The notes beneath the pieces were generated by a model. It made no database searches. It was not told where the DNA came from and saw nothing but the letters and a program-made list of their open reading frames with translations. Below are positions 1 to 8,333 of a DNA stretch of 64,000 bases, in pieces. The stretch is from Burkholderiaceae bacterium (lineage in GTDB: Bacteria; Pseudomonadota; Gammaproteobacteria; Burkholderiales; Burkholderiaceae_A). The position numbers and the translations under genes are program-made. Each line of letters opens with the position of its first letter. The stretch's first letter is position 1. The stretch spans positions 229,593 through 293,592 of the forward strand of contig JAGYIP010000009.1 of assembly GCA_018402635.1 (NCBI GenBank), in the 5' to 3' direction.

Positions 1-8
1 ATTCATTG

Positions 9-44
9 TTAGTTTTTTGTAAACGTTTTCATCAAAATATTTTA
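9..44 (+). promoter_or_regulatory. Putative CbbR operator pair upstream of cbbL
   Basis: LysR-type CbbR sites are usually written TNA-N7-TNA. A perfect match lies at 32-44 (TCA, 7 nt, TTA). A near match lies exactly 23 bp upstream at 9-21 (TTA, 7 nt, GTA). The same 23-bp spacing of paired sites recurs upstream of fbp and between cbbR and cbbZ in this window. The proximal site is about 95 bp before the cbbL start, a plausible activator position. Binding is inferred. The window begins only a few bases upstream, so further upstream sites cannot be seen. Confidence 0.45.
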
Positions 45-139
45 CTTTCATACAGGTATCATGTCGATCAGAATTGCAGCAGCGATAGAAATGAGTTTAG
101 TTTGATTGTCTCGTGACACACAGAGGAAGAGGAGCTTTC

Positions 140-1561
140 ATGGCCGCAAAAACATACAGTGCTGGCGTAAAAGATTATCGCCAGACCTATTGGATGCCGG
201 AGTACACACCCCTTGATACCGACATTCTTGCCGTCTTTAAAATCACACCGCAGCCCGGCGTTGATCGCGAAGAGGCTGCAGCAGCAGTGGCTGCCGAATC
301 ATCAACAGGAACCTGGACAACCGTCTGGACAGACCTGCTAACCGATCTCGACTATTACAAAGGCAGGGCCTACCGCATTGAAGATGTGCCTGGCGACGAT
401 TCCTGCTACTACGCCTTCGTAGCCTACCCCATCGATCTTTTCGAAGAGGGTTCGGTTGTTAACGTCTTTACATCGTTGGTCGGTAATGTTTTTGGCTTTA
501 AGGCGGTTCGAGCCCTACGTCTTGAAGACGTTCGTTTCCCCTTGGCCTACATCAAAACCTGCGGTGGCCCGCCTAATGGCATTCAGGTTGAGCGCGATGT
601 TATGAATAAATACGGCCGGCCTATGCTGGGCTGCACCATCAAGCCTAAGCTTGGTCTCTCGGCAAAGAACTATGGCCGGGCGGTTTACGAATGCCTTCGT
701 GGCGGTCTCGATTTCACAAAGGATGACGAGAACATCAATAGCCAGCCCTTTATGCGCTGGAGGCAACGGTTTGACTTCGTTCAAGAGGCCACCCTTAAGG
801 CTGAGGCCGAGACGGGCGAGCGCAAGGGCCACTACCTGAACGTTACTGCTCCCACGCCCGAAGAGATGTATCGCAGGGCAGAGTACGCCAAGGAAATTGG
901 TGCGCCCATCATCATGCACGACTACATCACAGGCGGCTTTTGTGCAAACACAGGCCTGGCCAACTGGTGTCGTGAAAATGGCATGCTGCTGCACATTCAC
1001 CGTGCTATGCATGCTGTGATCGATCGTAACCCTCACCACGGAATTCATTTCCGCGTGCTCACGAAAATCCTGCGGCTTTCGGGTGGAGATCACCTTCATA
1101 CCGGAACGGTGGTCGGCAAGCTCGAGGGCGATCGCGCCTCAACACTTGGCTGGATCGACCTTCTTCGTGAGTCTTTCATTCCCGAGGACCGAGCCCGCGG
1201 GCTCTTCTTTGACCAAGACTGGGGTTCGATGCCAGGAGCCTTTGCTGTGGCCTCGGGCGGTATTCATGTCTGGCACATGCCTGCTCTTGTCACCATCTTT
1301 GGCGATGACTCGGTGCTTCAGTTTGGTGGCGGAACGCTTGGCCACCCCTGGGGTAACGCAGCAGGGGCATGTGCGAACCGCGTTGCGCTTGAGGCTTGTG
1401 TTCAGGCCCGTAACGAGGGTCGGCAGCTTGAAAAAGAGGGCAAAGAAATTCTTACCGCTGCAGCTCAGCATTCGCCAGAACTCAAAATTGCTATGGAGAC
1501 CTGGAAGGAAATTAAGTTTGAGTTTGACACCGTAGACAAGCTCGACATCTCTAACAAATAA
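140..1561 (+). CDS. cbbL: RuBisCO large subunit, form IA
   Basis: Ribulose-1,5-bisphosphate carboxylase/oxygenase large chain fixes CO2 in the Calvin cycle, here inside carboxysomes. The 473-residue protein has the usual form IA length. Visible motifs are TIKPKLGLS (active-site lysines), FTKDDENIN (carbamylated lysine plus metal-binding Asp/Glu) and loop 6 [12 protein letters not shown] chose the ATG at 140 because it follows a strong GAGGAAGAGGAG ribosome site and starts the conserved MAAKTYSAG. An in-frame ATG at 113 would add nine unrelated residues. It is the first gene of the carboxysome operon, with cbbS 17 bp downstream. Probably activated by CbbR. Confidence 0.98.
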   Translation: MAAKTYSAGVKDYRQTYWMPEYTPLDTDILAVFKITPQPGVDREEAAAAVAAESSTGTWTTVWTDLLTDLDYYKGRAYRIEDVPGDDSCYYAFVAYPIDLFEEGSVVNVFTSLVGNVFGFKAVRALRLEDVRFPLAYIKTCGGPPNGIQVERDVMNKYGRPMLGCTIKPKLGLSAKNYGRAVYECLRGGLDFTKDDENINSQPFMRWRQRFDFVQEATLKAEAETGERKGHYLNVTAPTPEEMYRRAEYAKEIGAPIIMHDYITGGFCANTGLANWCRENGMLLHIHRAMHAVIDRNPHHGIHFRVLTKILRLSGGDHLHTGTVVGKLEGDRASTLGWIDLLRESFIPEDRARGLFFDQDWGSMPGAFAVASGGIHVWHMPALVTIFGDDSVLQFGGGTLGHPWGNAAGACANRVALEACVQARNEGRQLEKEGKEILTAAAQHSPELKIAMETWKEIKFEFDTVDKLDISNK

Positions 1562-1578
1562 GCTGAAGGGAAACGAAC

Positions 1579-1905
1579 ATGACTGTTCAAGCCTATAAGT
1601 CGTCGCAGAAGTACGAGACCTTTTCTTACCTCCCCAATATGACGGCCGATCAGGTGAATCGGCAAATTGCCTACGCCATTGGCCAGGGATGGAACCCCGC
1701 TGTCGAGCACACCGAGAAGGGAACCGCCTCAACCAGTAATTACTGGTACATGTGGAAATTGCCCCTTTTTGGTGAGCAGTCTGTTGAGGCGGTTCTTGCG
1801 GAGTTGAGCGCCTGCCACAAAGAGTTTCCCAATCATTTGGTGCGGTTTGTTGCCTATGACAACTACTCCCAGAGCCAAGGAACGTCGTTCGTCGTTTACC
1901 GATAA
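1579..1905 (+). CDS. cbbS: RuBisCO small subunit, form IA
   Basis: Small chain of the L8S8 RuBisCO. At 108 residues it matches the form IA family (about 110). The N-terminal part (KYETFSYLP) and the C-terminal [14 protein letters not shown] segment are typical. In alpha-carboxysomes the large/small subunit interface is where CsoS2 N-terminal helices and the CsoSCA N-terminus bind, so these three products interact directly. It starts 17 bp after cbbL with an AGGGAA ribosome site and sits 9 bp before csoS2, fitting one transcript. Confidence 0.98.
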   Translation: MTVQAYKSSQKYETFSYLPNMTADQVNRQIAYAIGQGWNPAVEHTEKGTASTSNYWYMWKLPLFGEQSVEAVLAELSACHKEFPNHLVRFVAYDNYSQSQGTSFVVYR

Positions 1906-1914
1906 GGTGGTCCT

Positions 1915-3483
1915 ATGTCACTTTCCGAATCGCAAACCTACACGGTGACCTTATCGGGTCGAGAGCTCGCACTGCGCCGCAGGCAGGCCATGTCGAGCCT
2001 GGGCAAATCAGCTATTAAAGGCGCCTCCCAGACAAGTTCGACAGGCTCTGAACATCAGAGAAAGTCTGCCCAAAACGTCGATCGGGCCGGGGTTCAAGAC
2101 TGGCCCTTTAGCCCAATGCCTGCGCGCGCAAGTCAGGACCATGAGGTCTGTGGGCCTGAGTGTGGGTGCGATTCAAAAAAGCCCGAGCCCGCTGCTACCC
2201 CGTTGGGTAACCTTGTGCGCGGCGACATCTCTTCTCGAACACTCGCTCGGATGCGCCGTGAGGCTGCTTCAAGGTCGGGTAAGGCCGGGCAACAAAGGGT
2301 GGCAAAGGCCGTTCAGGTGGCCCAGCATCTTCCAGCCTCCCAGCTCTTTTCTGCCTTGTCTTCTGGTCCCAGTGGCCGTCAGGTGGCCATGCAACGACGG
2401 CTGGAACAATCGCTTTTAGGCAGAGCCAGTCACAGGCATGCGTCCAGCTCATCGGCACCTTCAAGCCAGTCCGGCTCCACCATGCCTGCAGCCAAGGTCG
2501 AGATCGGTCATACCCTCTCGGGGCAGCTTGTTACGGGGCAGTTGCCCGATAACGATCCGAAGGTAACAGGGAATTTTCCGGGGTTATGTCAGCGGGTGAC
2601 CGGAACAGAATATTTAAGCGTTGAGCCGTTTAAGACCTTTTGTTCGCAAACACCCAATCCCAAGCCCAGAAAGGTCAGTGTGATGTCCATTCGCCAAGAC
2701 CTTTCAGTAACGGGTGCCGATGCCAGTAGTGAAAGCAGGGTGACCGGTGATGCACGTAACTTTTCGGTCAGTGTTACAGGAACAGACCACATGTCCTTGG
2801 CAAAATCCAGTCCGCGTCAGTCGGCGGCACAAGCGCAAACCCATTCTGTGGCCTCGGTCAGGCCCACCCATGCAACCATTCCCGCATCCTTTGTAACAGG
2901 CGAGCGGCCCGGTGCGGGTGGAGAGGGAATTACAGGCGATGAGCGAGGTGCCTGCCAGCCCATCTCTGGAACGCCATACATTGGAGATGACAACCGTCCT
3001 AGTTATTGCGGTCCTAATCCATCGGCCAGCGTTGCAATGCCAAAAGGGCCTCGTGAGCAGGTAGACAAGAAGCTTATTACGGGGTCGTCGTTTCAGACCG
3101 AACGTATCACCGGGGCACTCACTAAGGCCGATGGTGTCATTACTGGAACCCCTGAGTTTCGCCATGCCGACCCAGCGCCGCGCGCTGCGGCTGACACATC
3201 CGCTGTTCATGCTGCACAGCGCGTAACGGGCGAGGGTAGCCAGTCGGGCACACAGGTCACCGGCGATGCCTGGCATTCTCAAAGCCGCGTTACAGGAACA
3301 GAAGGTGGCTCGGTGATGGGGCGCAATCCATCCATGCGTGGACAGTCTCGCGGGCAGGGAATGAATGCCAGTCAGTTCAAGGGCATCGAGCGACAGACAG
3401 CGCCTCAAAGCCCAATGACCGGGTCGGCAGGTAACACGGGCAGTGGGGCTGTTGTTACAGTCTCAGGCGGTGCTCGAGGCTAA
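1915..3483 (+). CDS. csoS2: Carboxysome scaffold CsoS2, unusually short
   Basis: Intrinsically disordered scaffold linking RuBisCO to the alpha-carboxysome shell. Three basic N-terminal motifs are visible: near residues 15-34 (RELALRRRQAM), 108-124 (RTLARMRREA) and 155-171 (RQVAMQRRLEQ). These correspond to the RuBisCO-binding helices. From about 205 come VTG/ITG triads: two with the M-repeat cysteine (GLCQRVTGTEY near 223, GACQPISGTPY near 345), one without (265-293), and C-terminal types (LITG..ITG..ITG near 388-411, VTG..VTG..VTG near 437-461). The protein ends in the conserved SGGARG shell peptide. At 522 residues it is far below the roughly 750-870 of characterised homologues, so few M-repeats remain. 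A Cys cluster (C79, C83, C85) in the N-domain is unusual. I cannot tell whether ribosomal frameshifting makes a second isoform. Confidence 0.95.
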   Translation: MSLSESQTYTVTLSGRELALRRRQAMSSLGKSAIKGASQTSSTGSEHQRKSAQNVDRAGVQDWPFSPMPARASQDHEVCGPECGCDSKKPEPAATPLGNLVRGDISSRTLARMRREAASRSGKAGQQRVAKAVQVAQHLPASQLFSALSSGPSGRQVAMQRRLEQSLLGRASHRHASSSSAPSSQSGSTMPAAKVEIGHTLSGQLVTGQLPDNDPKVTGNFPGLCQRVTGTEYLSVEPFKTFCSQTPNPKPRKVSVMSIRQDLSVTGADASSESRVTGDARNFSVSVTGTDHMSLAKSSPRQSAAQAQTHSVASVRPTHATIPASFVTGERPGAGGEGITGDERGACQPISGTPYIGDDNRPSYCGPNPSASVAMPKGPREQVDKKLITGSSFQTERITGALTKADGVITGTPEFRHADPAPRAAADTSAVHAAQRVTGEGSQSGTQVTGDAWHSQSRVTGTEGGSVMGRNPSMRGQSRGQGMNASQFKGIERQTAPQSPMTGSAGNTGSGAVVTVSGGARG

Positions 3484-3513
3484 AGCGCTACGGGGTCCCC
3501 CTTAGGTCTAACC

Positions 3514-5001
3514 ATGAGCCGCTCAATTAGCCATCATCCCGTCTTGCGTCGGCAGGCCGCTGTTGCTCAGAGGCGAGGCGAGCTTGCGAACCCCGCCTGT
3601 GAAATAGGGCCGGGACAGGACTGTCGACATCCATTGGTTGATGAGTCGCTTAACGCAGAGCTTCATCGGTACGAAACCATTATTAGCCAACGCTTTCTTC
3701 TTATTGAAGCTGCATTGAAGAAAATCTCAGCCATTCAGCACGATGATTCGTTTGTTCAGAAAGCCCAAGACATTTGTCAGGCCATGCTTGGCTATTGCCT
3801 GCCTGAAGACAAACTTGCCAGTGCCTGGGTCAATGGTCTCGACATGCCAGACCTTCATGCTTATTGCGTTTTTCAAAGTCTGGTCTTGTCTGTTCAAAAG
3901 GCCAATGAGGATCGAGCGATATGGCTAAAAAACCTACCGCTTAGCTCCCCCGTGCTTCGTGACATGGGCTACCACACGGTTAACATCAGCCCCTGTGCAG
4001 ATGGACGTCTCCAGGGTCTCTTGCCGTTTATCCTTCGTATCTCCCCCGCCCCTGAAATCTCGGTAAAGGCGTTTGCCGGCGCAAGGTTCGATATTGAAGA
4101 CGATATTGCCGACTGGACCCAGGCCGAGCTGCAACGCTTGGCAAACGAGCCAGGATACGACGCATCACTTAATTATTTAAAGTGTGTTGTCTACCACTTT
4201 AGCTCCTCCTCCCCCTGTGTTGAAGGCTGTGCAGCCCATGGCAGCGACGATGGCATGGCGATCGACTGCGCAATTGAAGGGCTATCGGCCCTGCAGGCGG
4301 CCATACGGAATTTGTATGGCCTGGGTGCCGAGCCCGATGGCCTGGTGCTTGGTGTCGATACTGACACCGATGCCCTTCGCGTTCATCTACCCGATGGCTC
4401 AGGAACCGTGCGCGCTCATCAATTCTTAGACAGCGCCCAGCTTTTCGCAGAAACGCTGCCATTAGGTCGCGTCCAGGCCGAGCAAGTTCTTATCGACCGT
4501 GTTCGGGCTGCTGCCTCAAACCCAGATGCCAATACTGTGGCCTTGGCAATAGGACTCCTTCGTGCCAATTTCTCGCAGCTGCAGTATGTTATTGAGCATC
4601 ACAACGGGCGGTATACCGACGTAGGCCACGATGAAAAATTTATTTGTGCAGGCGAGGCGGTTGCATCTCTGCACCTTCGTAATAAGTATTACTTTGCCCA
4701 CCTTTCCACAGTTGAAGAGGGGGCAGCCGACCTTGACGTTGGCATAAAGATTTTTACCTCGCTTAATCTGTCCCGAGGGCTCGCCATCCCAATTCTGGTG
4801 CATTTCTTTTTCGATGCCAGGGTTTCAGGCGCACGACAGCGAGCCGAACAGCGTTGCCATCGGGTTAAGCAGGCCATTCAGACACGTTATCAGGCTCTGC
4901 ATGAGCGCCATCAAATTAGGTGCTTTCTTGCGGTGTCCGATATCGGAGGAACGGAAAACGTGACTCCCGTTCCATCAAGTTACTCGGTATCTGTTCACTG
5001 A
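3514..5001 (+). CDS. csoSCA: Carboxysomal carbonic anhydrase CsoSCA
   Basis: Shell-associated beta-type (formerly epsilon) carbonic anhydrase that converts imported bicarbonate to CO2 beside RuBisCO. The 495 residues match the family (about 500-550). Likely zinc ligands are C161 (in SPCADGRLQG, with the Asp163-Arg165 dyad), H228 (VVYHFSS) and C239 (EGCAAHGSDD). Their spacings of 67 and 11 parallel the 69 and 11 of the Halothiobacillus enzyme. The N-terminus is basic and low in structure (HHPVLRRQAAVAQRRG), like the segment that binds RuBisCO in that species. It lies 30 bp after csoS2 in the operon. Confidence 0.96.
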   Translation: MSRSISHHPVLRRQAAVAQRRGELANPACEIGPGQDCRHPLVDESLNAELHRYETIISQRFLLIEAALKKISAIQHDDSFVQKAQDICQAMLGYCLPEDKLASAWVNGLDMPDLHAYCVFQSLVLSVQKANEDRAIWLKNLPLSSPVLRDMGYHTVNISPCADGRLQGLLPFILRISPAPEISVKAFAGARFDIEDDIADWTQAELQRLANEPGYDASLNYLKCVVYHFSSSSPCVEGCAAHGSDDGMAIDCAIEGLSALQAAIRNLYGLGAEPDGLVLGVDTDTDALRVHLPDGSGTVRAHQFLDSAQLFAETLPLGRVQAEQVLIDRVRAAASNPDANTVALAIGLLRANFSQLQYVIEHHNGRYTDVGHDEKFICAGEAVASLHLRNKYYFAHLSTVEEGAADLDVGIKIFTSLNLSRGLAIPILVHFFFDARVSGARQRAEQRCHRVKQAIQTRYQALHERHQIRCFLAVSDIGGTENVTPVPSSYSVSVH

Positions 5002-5022
5002 CCGGCGGAGGCTTTTAGATTC

Positions 5023-5277
5023 ATGAAGATTATGCGGGTCGAAAAAACATTAGTGTCGACAAATCGAATTGACGCCTTTGGTCATCGACCTTTATTGGTT
5101 GTCCAGGAGCGGGTGGGTGGCAGCTACAGCGTTGCTGTTGATTCTGTGGGCTGTGTGCCTGGCGATTGGGTTATTTGTGTGGGCTCTTCGGCGGCCCGCG
5201 ATGCTGCCGGTGCGAAAGACTTCCCCTCCGATCTCACAATCGTCGGGATTATCGACCGTTGGGAGGCACAGGCTTAA
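5023..5277 (+). CDS. csoS4A: Carboxysome vertex protein CsoS4A
   Basis: Pentameric bacterial microcompartment vertex protein (CcmL/EutN family) that caps the 12 shell corners. The 84-residue product shows the family signature VEKTLVSTNRI followed by PLLVVQE and the C-terminal VGIIDRWE. It follows csoSCA by 21 bp with a GGAGG ribosome site and is 2 bp from csoS4B, the usual order. An in-frame ATG three codons in is an equally possible start. Confidence 0.95.
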   Translation: MKIMRVEKTLVSTNRIDAFGHRPLLVVQERVGGSYSVAVDSVGCVPGDWVICVGSSAARDAAGAKDFPSDLTIVGIIDRWEAQA

Positions 5278-5279
5278 GC

Positions 5280-5522
5280 ATGGAGATTTACAAGGTTAGC
5301 CAAGAGCTTGTCTGCACCAGGCGCACACCTGGGCTTGGGCTGCATTCTCTTCGTGTGCTTGAGGCGGCCGATGGCAGCCTGTCTGTTGCAACCGATCCAG
5401 TCGGTGCGCCAGTGGGGAAATGGGTCTTTACAACCATTGGGACGGCGGCTCGCTATGCCATGGCCGACCCAAGTGTAGTAACCGATCTCACAATTTGTGG
5501 GCTTATTGATAACTGGGAGTAG
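5280..5522 (+). CDS. csoS4B: Carboxysome vertex protein CsoS4B
   Basis: Second pentameric shell vertex protein (80 residues), paralogous to CsoS4A: it begins MEIYKVSQELVCTRRT and ends ICGLIDNWE. The ATG at 5280 is 2 bp after the csoS4A stop, which suggests translational coupling. The open frame extends further upstream inside csoS4A, but the family start is clearly here. Both vertex paralogues are normally required to close the shell and limit leakage. Confidence 0.95.
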   Translation: MEIYKVSQELVCTRRTPGLGLHSLRVLEAADGSLSVATDPVGAPVGKWVFTTIGTAARYAMADPSVVTDLTICGLIDNWE

Positions 5523-5554
5523 TTTTTTTTCTTTTTTAAAAAAGGAGTAGTGAA
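5523..5554 (+). promoter_or_regulatory. T/A-tract leader and ribosome site of first csoS1 gene
   Basis: The spacer after csoS4B is T8-C-T6-A6 followed by GGAG. The A run merges with the Shine-Dalgarno to give AAAAAAGGAG. No GC-rich stem precedes the T run, so it does not look like a terminator. U-rich, unstructured leaders next to a strong ribosome site often favour high translation, which would suit the most abundant shell protein. The functional reading is inference. Confidence 0.4.
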
Positions 5555-5851
5555 ATGGCAAGTGTGACTGGTATTGCTTTAGGAATGATCGAAACTCGTG
5601 GTCTTGTTCCCGCCATTGAGGCTGCTGATGCCATGACCAAGGCTGCTGAAGTTCGCCTGGTCGGCCGTCAGTTCGTTGGTGGTGGTTATGTCACGGTCTT
5701 GGTTCGTGGCGAGACAGGTGCCGTGAATGCCGCAGTTCGTGCGGGTGCAGACGCCTGTGAACGTGTAGGCGATGGACTTGTTGCTGCGCATATTATTGCT
5801 CGTGTGCATCAGGAAGTTGAAGGCATTCTTCCTTCAGCCCCAAGCGCCTAA
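5555..5851 (+). CDS. csoS1A: Carboxysome shell hexamer CsoS1 (CsoS1A/C type)
   Basis: Single-domain BMC-H protein that tiles the shell facets as hexamers whose central pore passes bicarbonate and sugar phosphates. The 98 residues contain the hallmark [20 protein letters not shown] and [16 protein letters not shown] blocks and end [12 protein letters not shown]. The length equals that of CsoS1A/C proteins. It is preceded by a very strong ribosome site. The next gene encodes a near-identical paralogue with a C-terminal extension. Confidence 0.97.
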   Translation: MASVTGIALGMIETRGLVPAIEAADAMTKAAEVRLVGRQFVGGGYVTVLVRGETGAVNAAVRAGADACERVGDGLVAAHIIARVHQEVEGILPSAPSA

Positions 5852-5864
5852 TTGTTGAAAAAAT

Positions 5865-5884
5865 CGCGCCTGAGGTTTGGCGCG
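5865..5884 (+). other. Hairpin between the two csoS1 genes
   Basis: A perfect 6-bp GC stem, CGCGCC (5865-5870) with GGCGCG (5879-5884), closes an 8-nt loop. No T run follows, so it is not a standard terminator. It lies between the first csoS1 stop and the AAAGGAGG ribosome site of the second. It could stabilise the 3' end of the upstream message or set relative output of the two shell genes. That role is inferred. Confidence 0.5.
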
Positions 5885-5901
5885 CATAAAGGAGGTCGTA
5901 A

Positions 5902-6240
5902 ATGGCTACAGTATCCGGAGTTGCACTTGGCATGATAGAAACACGCGGTCTTGTTCCTGCTATTGAAGCAGCTGACGCAATGACGAAGTCTGCCGAGGTG
6001 CGCCTGGTCGGCCGCGAGTTCGTGGGTGGTGGTTATGTCACGGTGATGGTGCGTGGCGAGACCGGCGCTGTAAATGCAGCGGTTCGCGCCGGAGCTGATG
6101 CCTGCGAGCGTGTTGGCGATGGCCTTGTTGCTGCCCATATTATTGCGCGTGTGCACCAGGAGGTTGAAGGTATTCTTCCGTCAAAGCCGACTGCCGTGGG
6201 TGGTGGAAGAGATGGTGAACTCTCAACCATTCAAAGCTAA
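5902..6240 (+). CDS. csoS1B: Carboxysome shell hexamer CsoS1B type
   Basis: Second BMC-H shell protein, 112 residues. The core is nearly identical to the upstream paralogue ([33 protein letters not shown]) and it carries a roughly 14-residue C-terminal tail ([14 protein letters not shown]). That tail is the feature that separates CsoS1B from CsoS1A/C. An AAAGGAGG ribosome site lies 7-10 bp upstream. Only two hexamer genes are present here, whereas Halothiobacillus has three. Confidence 0.95.
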   Translation: MATVSGVALGMIETRGLVPAIEAADAMTKSAEVRLVGREFVGGGYVTVMVRGETGAVNAAVRAGADACERVGDGLVAAHIIARVHQEVEGILPSKPTAVGGGRDGELSTIQS

Positions 6241-6285
6241 GCAATCATGGGTCTGGCCTAAGGGCATCCCGTTCGGGGAGTAGGA

Positions 6286-6540
6286 ATGGCGGATACAGAG
6301 ATTGAAGGCTGGGATTACAGGGCAAAGCCAAGCTCCTTGTCGAGACGCTTTGAGTTCCCCAGTTATGCTCAGACCCGAGACTTTCTTGACCGTCTCGATC
6401 AGTTAAGTCAGGAGACTGGGCTTTATCCTCACAGCACCAACTTTGGCACCAGCTATGTCAACCTAACGATCGACCTCGATGCCGATTCAGAGGCCTTTCG
6501 GGCCTTTGCAGTGAAGGTCAGCCAGCTTTACCGTGCATGA
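6286..6540 (+). CDS. Alpha-carboxysome RuBisCO assembly factor acRAF
   Basis: Pterin-4a-carbinolamine dehydratase-like fold of 84 residues. In alpha-carboxysome operons this paralogue acts as a RuBisCO assembly chaperone (acRAF) rather than a pterin enzyme. The body shows the PCD pattern RRFEFPSYAQTRDFLDRL and HSTNFGTSYVNLTIDLDAD. The double His of true dehydratases is reduced to a single His in the HSTNF segment. The gene's TGA overlaps the mcdA start (ATGA), so the two are translationally coupled. Neighbours and divergence from the enzyme motif both favour the assembly role. Confidence 0.88.
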   Translation: MADTEIEGWDYRAKPSSLSRRFEFPSYAQTRDFLDRLDQLSQETGLYPHSTNFGTSYVNLTIDLDADSEAFRAFAVKVSQLYRA

Positions 6541-7172
6541 AGATTGTTGCGGTAGTCAATCAAAAGGGAGGCGCTGGAAAGACAACCTTGGCGATGAATC
6601 TGGCTGGTGGGTTGAACCGGCGAGGTCAGACTTTGGTGTTAGACCTTGATCCCCAGGGTTCTGCTGTGCAGTGGGCAAGCCAGGGAAGCACTCGATTTCC
6701 TGCTGTGGTGAAGAAGCCCATGGCTCGATTTGATAATGCCTCCATTCGAAAGACCTACAGCGAATTCGACTATGTCGTTATGGACTGCCCACCTTCGCTA
6801 GAAAGTGGTGCAACCCTATCGGCGTTGAGGGCTTGTCATCTGGCGATTATTCCGGTGCTGCCCTCGCCTGTTGACCTCTGGGCAAGTCTTCGGCTTCCGT
6901 CAGAGCTTGAGCTTGCAAGGCAGACCAACCCAGGTCTTCGCAGCCTTATGGTTATTAATCAGTTAGAGCCAGCAAGTGCTTTGTCCTCGGCCATGCATGG
7001 GGCGCTTGAAGAGTTTGGGCTTCCAGCGGCAAAGACAGCCATTCGACGTCGTGCTGTTTATCGCACCGCAGCCCTCGATGGCGTAACCGTCTACGAGCTT
7101 GGTCGTCGCGCCGAGGCCGCAGTTAACGAATTTGAATCTCTACTCAAGGAGGTGACGCATGAGTTCGCTTAA
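6537..7172 (+). CDS. mcdA: Carboxysome-positioning ParA-type ATPase McdA
   Basis: ParA/MinD-family ATPase of 211 residues with the deviant Walker A KGGAGKTTLA near the N-terminus, DLDPQGSA (switch I region) and VMDCPPS (Walker B). Alpha-carboxysome operons encode McdA next to a small disordered McdB. The pair spaces carboxysomes over the nucleoid by a Brownian-ratchet mechanism. Here mcdA overlaps acRAF by 4 bp, and the mcdB start lies inside its 3' end, as expected for such a pair. Confidence 0.92.
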   Translation: MKIVAVVNQKGGAGKTTLAMNLAGGLNRRGQTLVLDLDPQGSAVQWASQGSTRFPAVVKKPMARFDNASIRKTYSEFDYVVMDCPPSLESGATLSALRACHLAIIPVLPSPVDLWASLRLPSELELARQTNPGLRSLMVINQLEPASALSSAMHGALEEFGLPAAKTAIRRRAVYRTAALDGVTVYELGRRAEAAVNEFESLLKEVTHEFA

Positions 7173-7397
7173 ATCAAAGCTTACAGCCAGCGTAAAGCAG
7201 GCAAAGGCATCGTCCGGCGTGGCGACGCCACGAACCGAGGCTGCCTCTGCAAAGGTACGAAACGAGGCCGCTTCTGAAAAGCCTCAAAAAGGCCTGAGCC
7301 GCCCAGGAAAAAGTCCTCCTCCTTGAATTCTTCTGTCAATGCGAGTGTGGTTGCGAGTCATCACGAGCTCTTCCCGTCGCGGGTCTGGCCCGATTAA
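7159..7397 (+). CDS. mcdB: McdB-like carboxysome adaptor, frameshifted
   Basis: A small gene starts with ATG at 7159 (GGAGGTGACGC ribosome site) inside the end of mcdA. As written it stops at 7324-7326 after 55 basic, Ala/Ser/Lys-rich, probably disordered residues ending RPGKSPPP. One missing base near the CCTCCTCCTT run (7315-7324) would join it to a downstream frame that runs LNSSVNASVV... and ends FPSRVWPD before TAA at 7395. The repaired protein is about 79 residues. A short disordered protein with an invariant Trp at its C-terminus directly after mcdA is the pattern described for alpha-McdB. The indel is probably sequence error. Confidence 0.72.
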
Positions 7398-7407
7398 GGC
7401 CTGAGGC

Positions 7408-8328
7408 ATGAAGACCTATAGGCCTCGTCAGGCAGGGTTTGTTTCCCCCGAGGCGCCGAGCCCTACAAGGTATTCCTCTGGCCATACAGAGGTAAGGCCG
7501 GCGAACGATCGCTCTGCCGCAAGCCATGCATCGGAGCTTGCTCAATACCTTGTTCCAACCGAGCCCTACTACAGGCCGGTCTCCGACGAGGTGACCTTGT
7601 TTGAGGCGGCCTACTCGGTTCGCATGCCCATGATGCTCAAGGGCCCCACGGGTTGTGGAAAGACACGGTTTGTTGAGTACATGGCCTGGCGCTTAGGCAA
7701 GCCCCTTATTACGGTGGCCTGCAACGAAGACATGACCGCCTCCGATCTTGTAGGCCGCTACCTGCTCGATACTGACGGAACACGCTGGCAGGATGGTCCC
7801 TTGGCACTTGCCGCGCGATACGGGGGCATCTGTTACCTCGACGAGGTGGTCGAGGCGCGGCAGGACACCACCGTTGTTATCCACCCTTTAACCGATGCGC
7901 GGCGAATTCTTCCGCTTGAGCGCAAGGGCGAGGTGATTGAAGCCCATCCCGATTTTCAGGTTGTTATTTCCTACAACCCGGGTTATCAGTCCTTAATGAA
8001 AGACCTAAAGCAGTCGACCAAGCAACGGTTTGGCGCACTCGACTTTTCGTACCCTGAACACGAGGTTGAGGCCGAAATTGTGGCGCATGAGTCGGGTGTC
8101 TCAACCCAGGATGCTGCGAACCTTGTTCATATTGCTGAGCGGGCTCGGAACCTGAAGGGCCATGGTCTTGACGAAGGCATATCAACACGCATGCTGATCT
8201 ATGCGGGCTCTCTAATGGCCGCTGGGGTGCCAGCGCTTTCGGCCTGTCGCGTTGCCTTGGTTAGGCCCATTACCGATGACCCTGATATGCGGGATGCACT
8301 TGATGCCGCCGTAAGCACCTATTTCTAG
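7408..8328 (+). CDS. cbbQ: RuBisCO activase subunit CbbQ (MoxR AAA+)
   Basis: MoxR-family AAA+ ATPase that works with CbbO to remove inhibitory sugar phosphates from RuBisCO. Walker A is GPTGCGKT (79-86) and Walker B CYLDE (142-146). The conserved ACNEDMTASDLVGRYL stretch and the SYNPGYQ sensor-1 region are present. At 306 residues it has about 40 extra N-terminal residues before the conserved YLVPTEPYY. It lies 10 bp after the restored mcdB stop and 5 bp before cbbO, as in other Q/O operons. Confidence 0.95.
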   Translation: MKTYRPRQAGFVSPEAPSPTRYSSGHTEVRPANDRSAASHASELAQYLVPTEPYYRPVSDEVTLFEAAYSVRMPMMLKGPTGCGKTRFVEYMAWRLGKPLITVACNEDMTASDLVGRYLLDTDGTRWQDGPLALAARYGGICYLDEVVEARQDTTVVIHPLTDARRILPLERKGEVIEAHPDFQVVISYNPGYQSLMKDLKQSTKQRFGALDFSYPEHEVEAEIVAHESGVSTQDAANLVHIAERARNLKGHGLDEGISTRMLIYAGSLMAAGVPALSACRVALVRPITDDPDMRDALDAAVSTYF

Positions 8329-8333
8329 TCCCT

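Noticed and set aside
2704..3408. Minus-strand open frame inside csoS2 (234 codons)
   Set aside because: Opposite-strand shadow of a repetitive coding sequence; no ribosome site or recognisable protein.
1915..3483. Programmed ribosomal frameshift in csoS2 as in Halothiobacillus
   Set aside because: I could not identify a convincing slippery site plus structure; without it the claim is unsupported.
5523..5543. T8-C-T6-A6 run as a terminator after csoS4B
   Set aside because: No GC-rich stem precedes the T run, and the operon clearly continues with a strong ribosome site.
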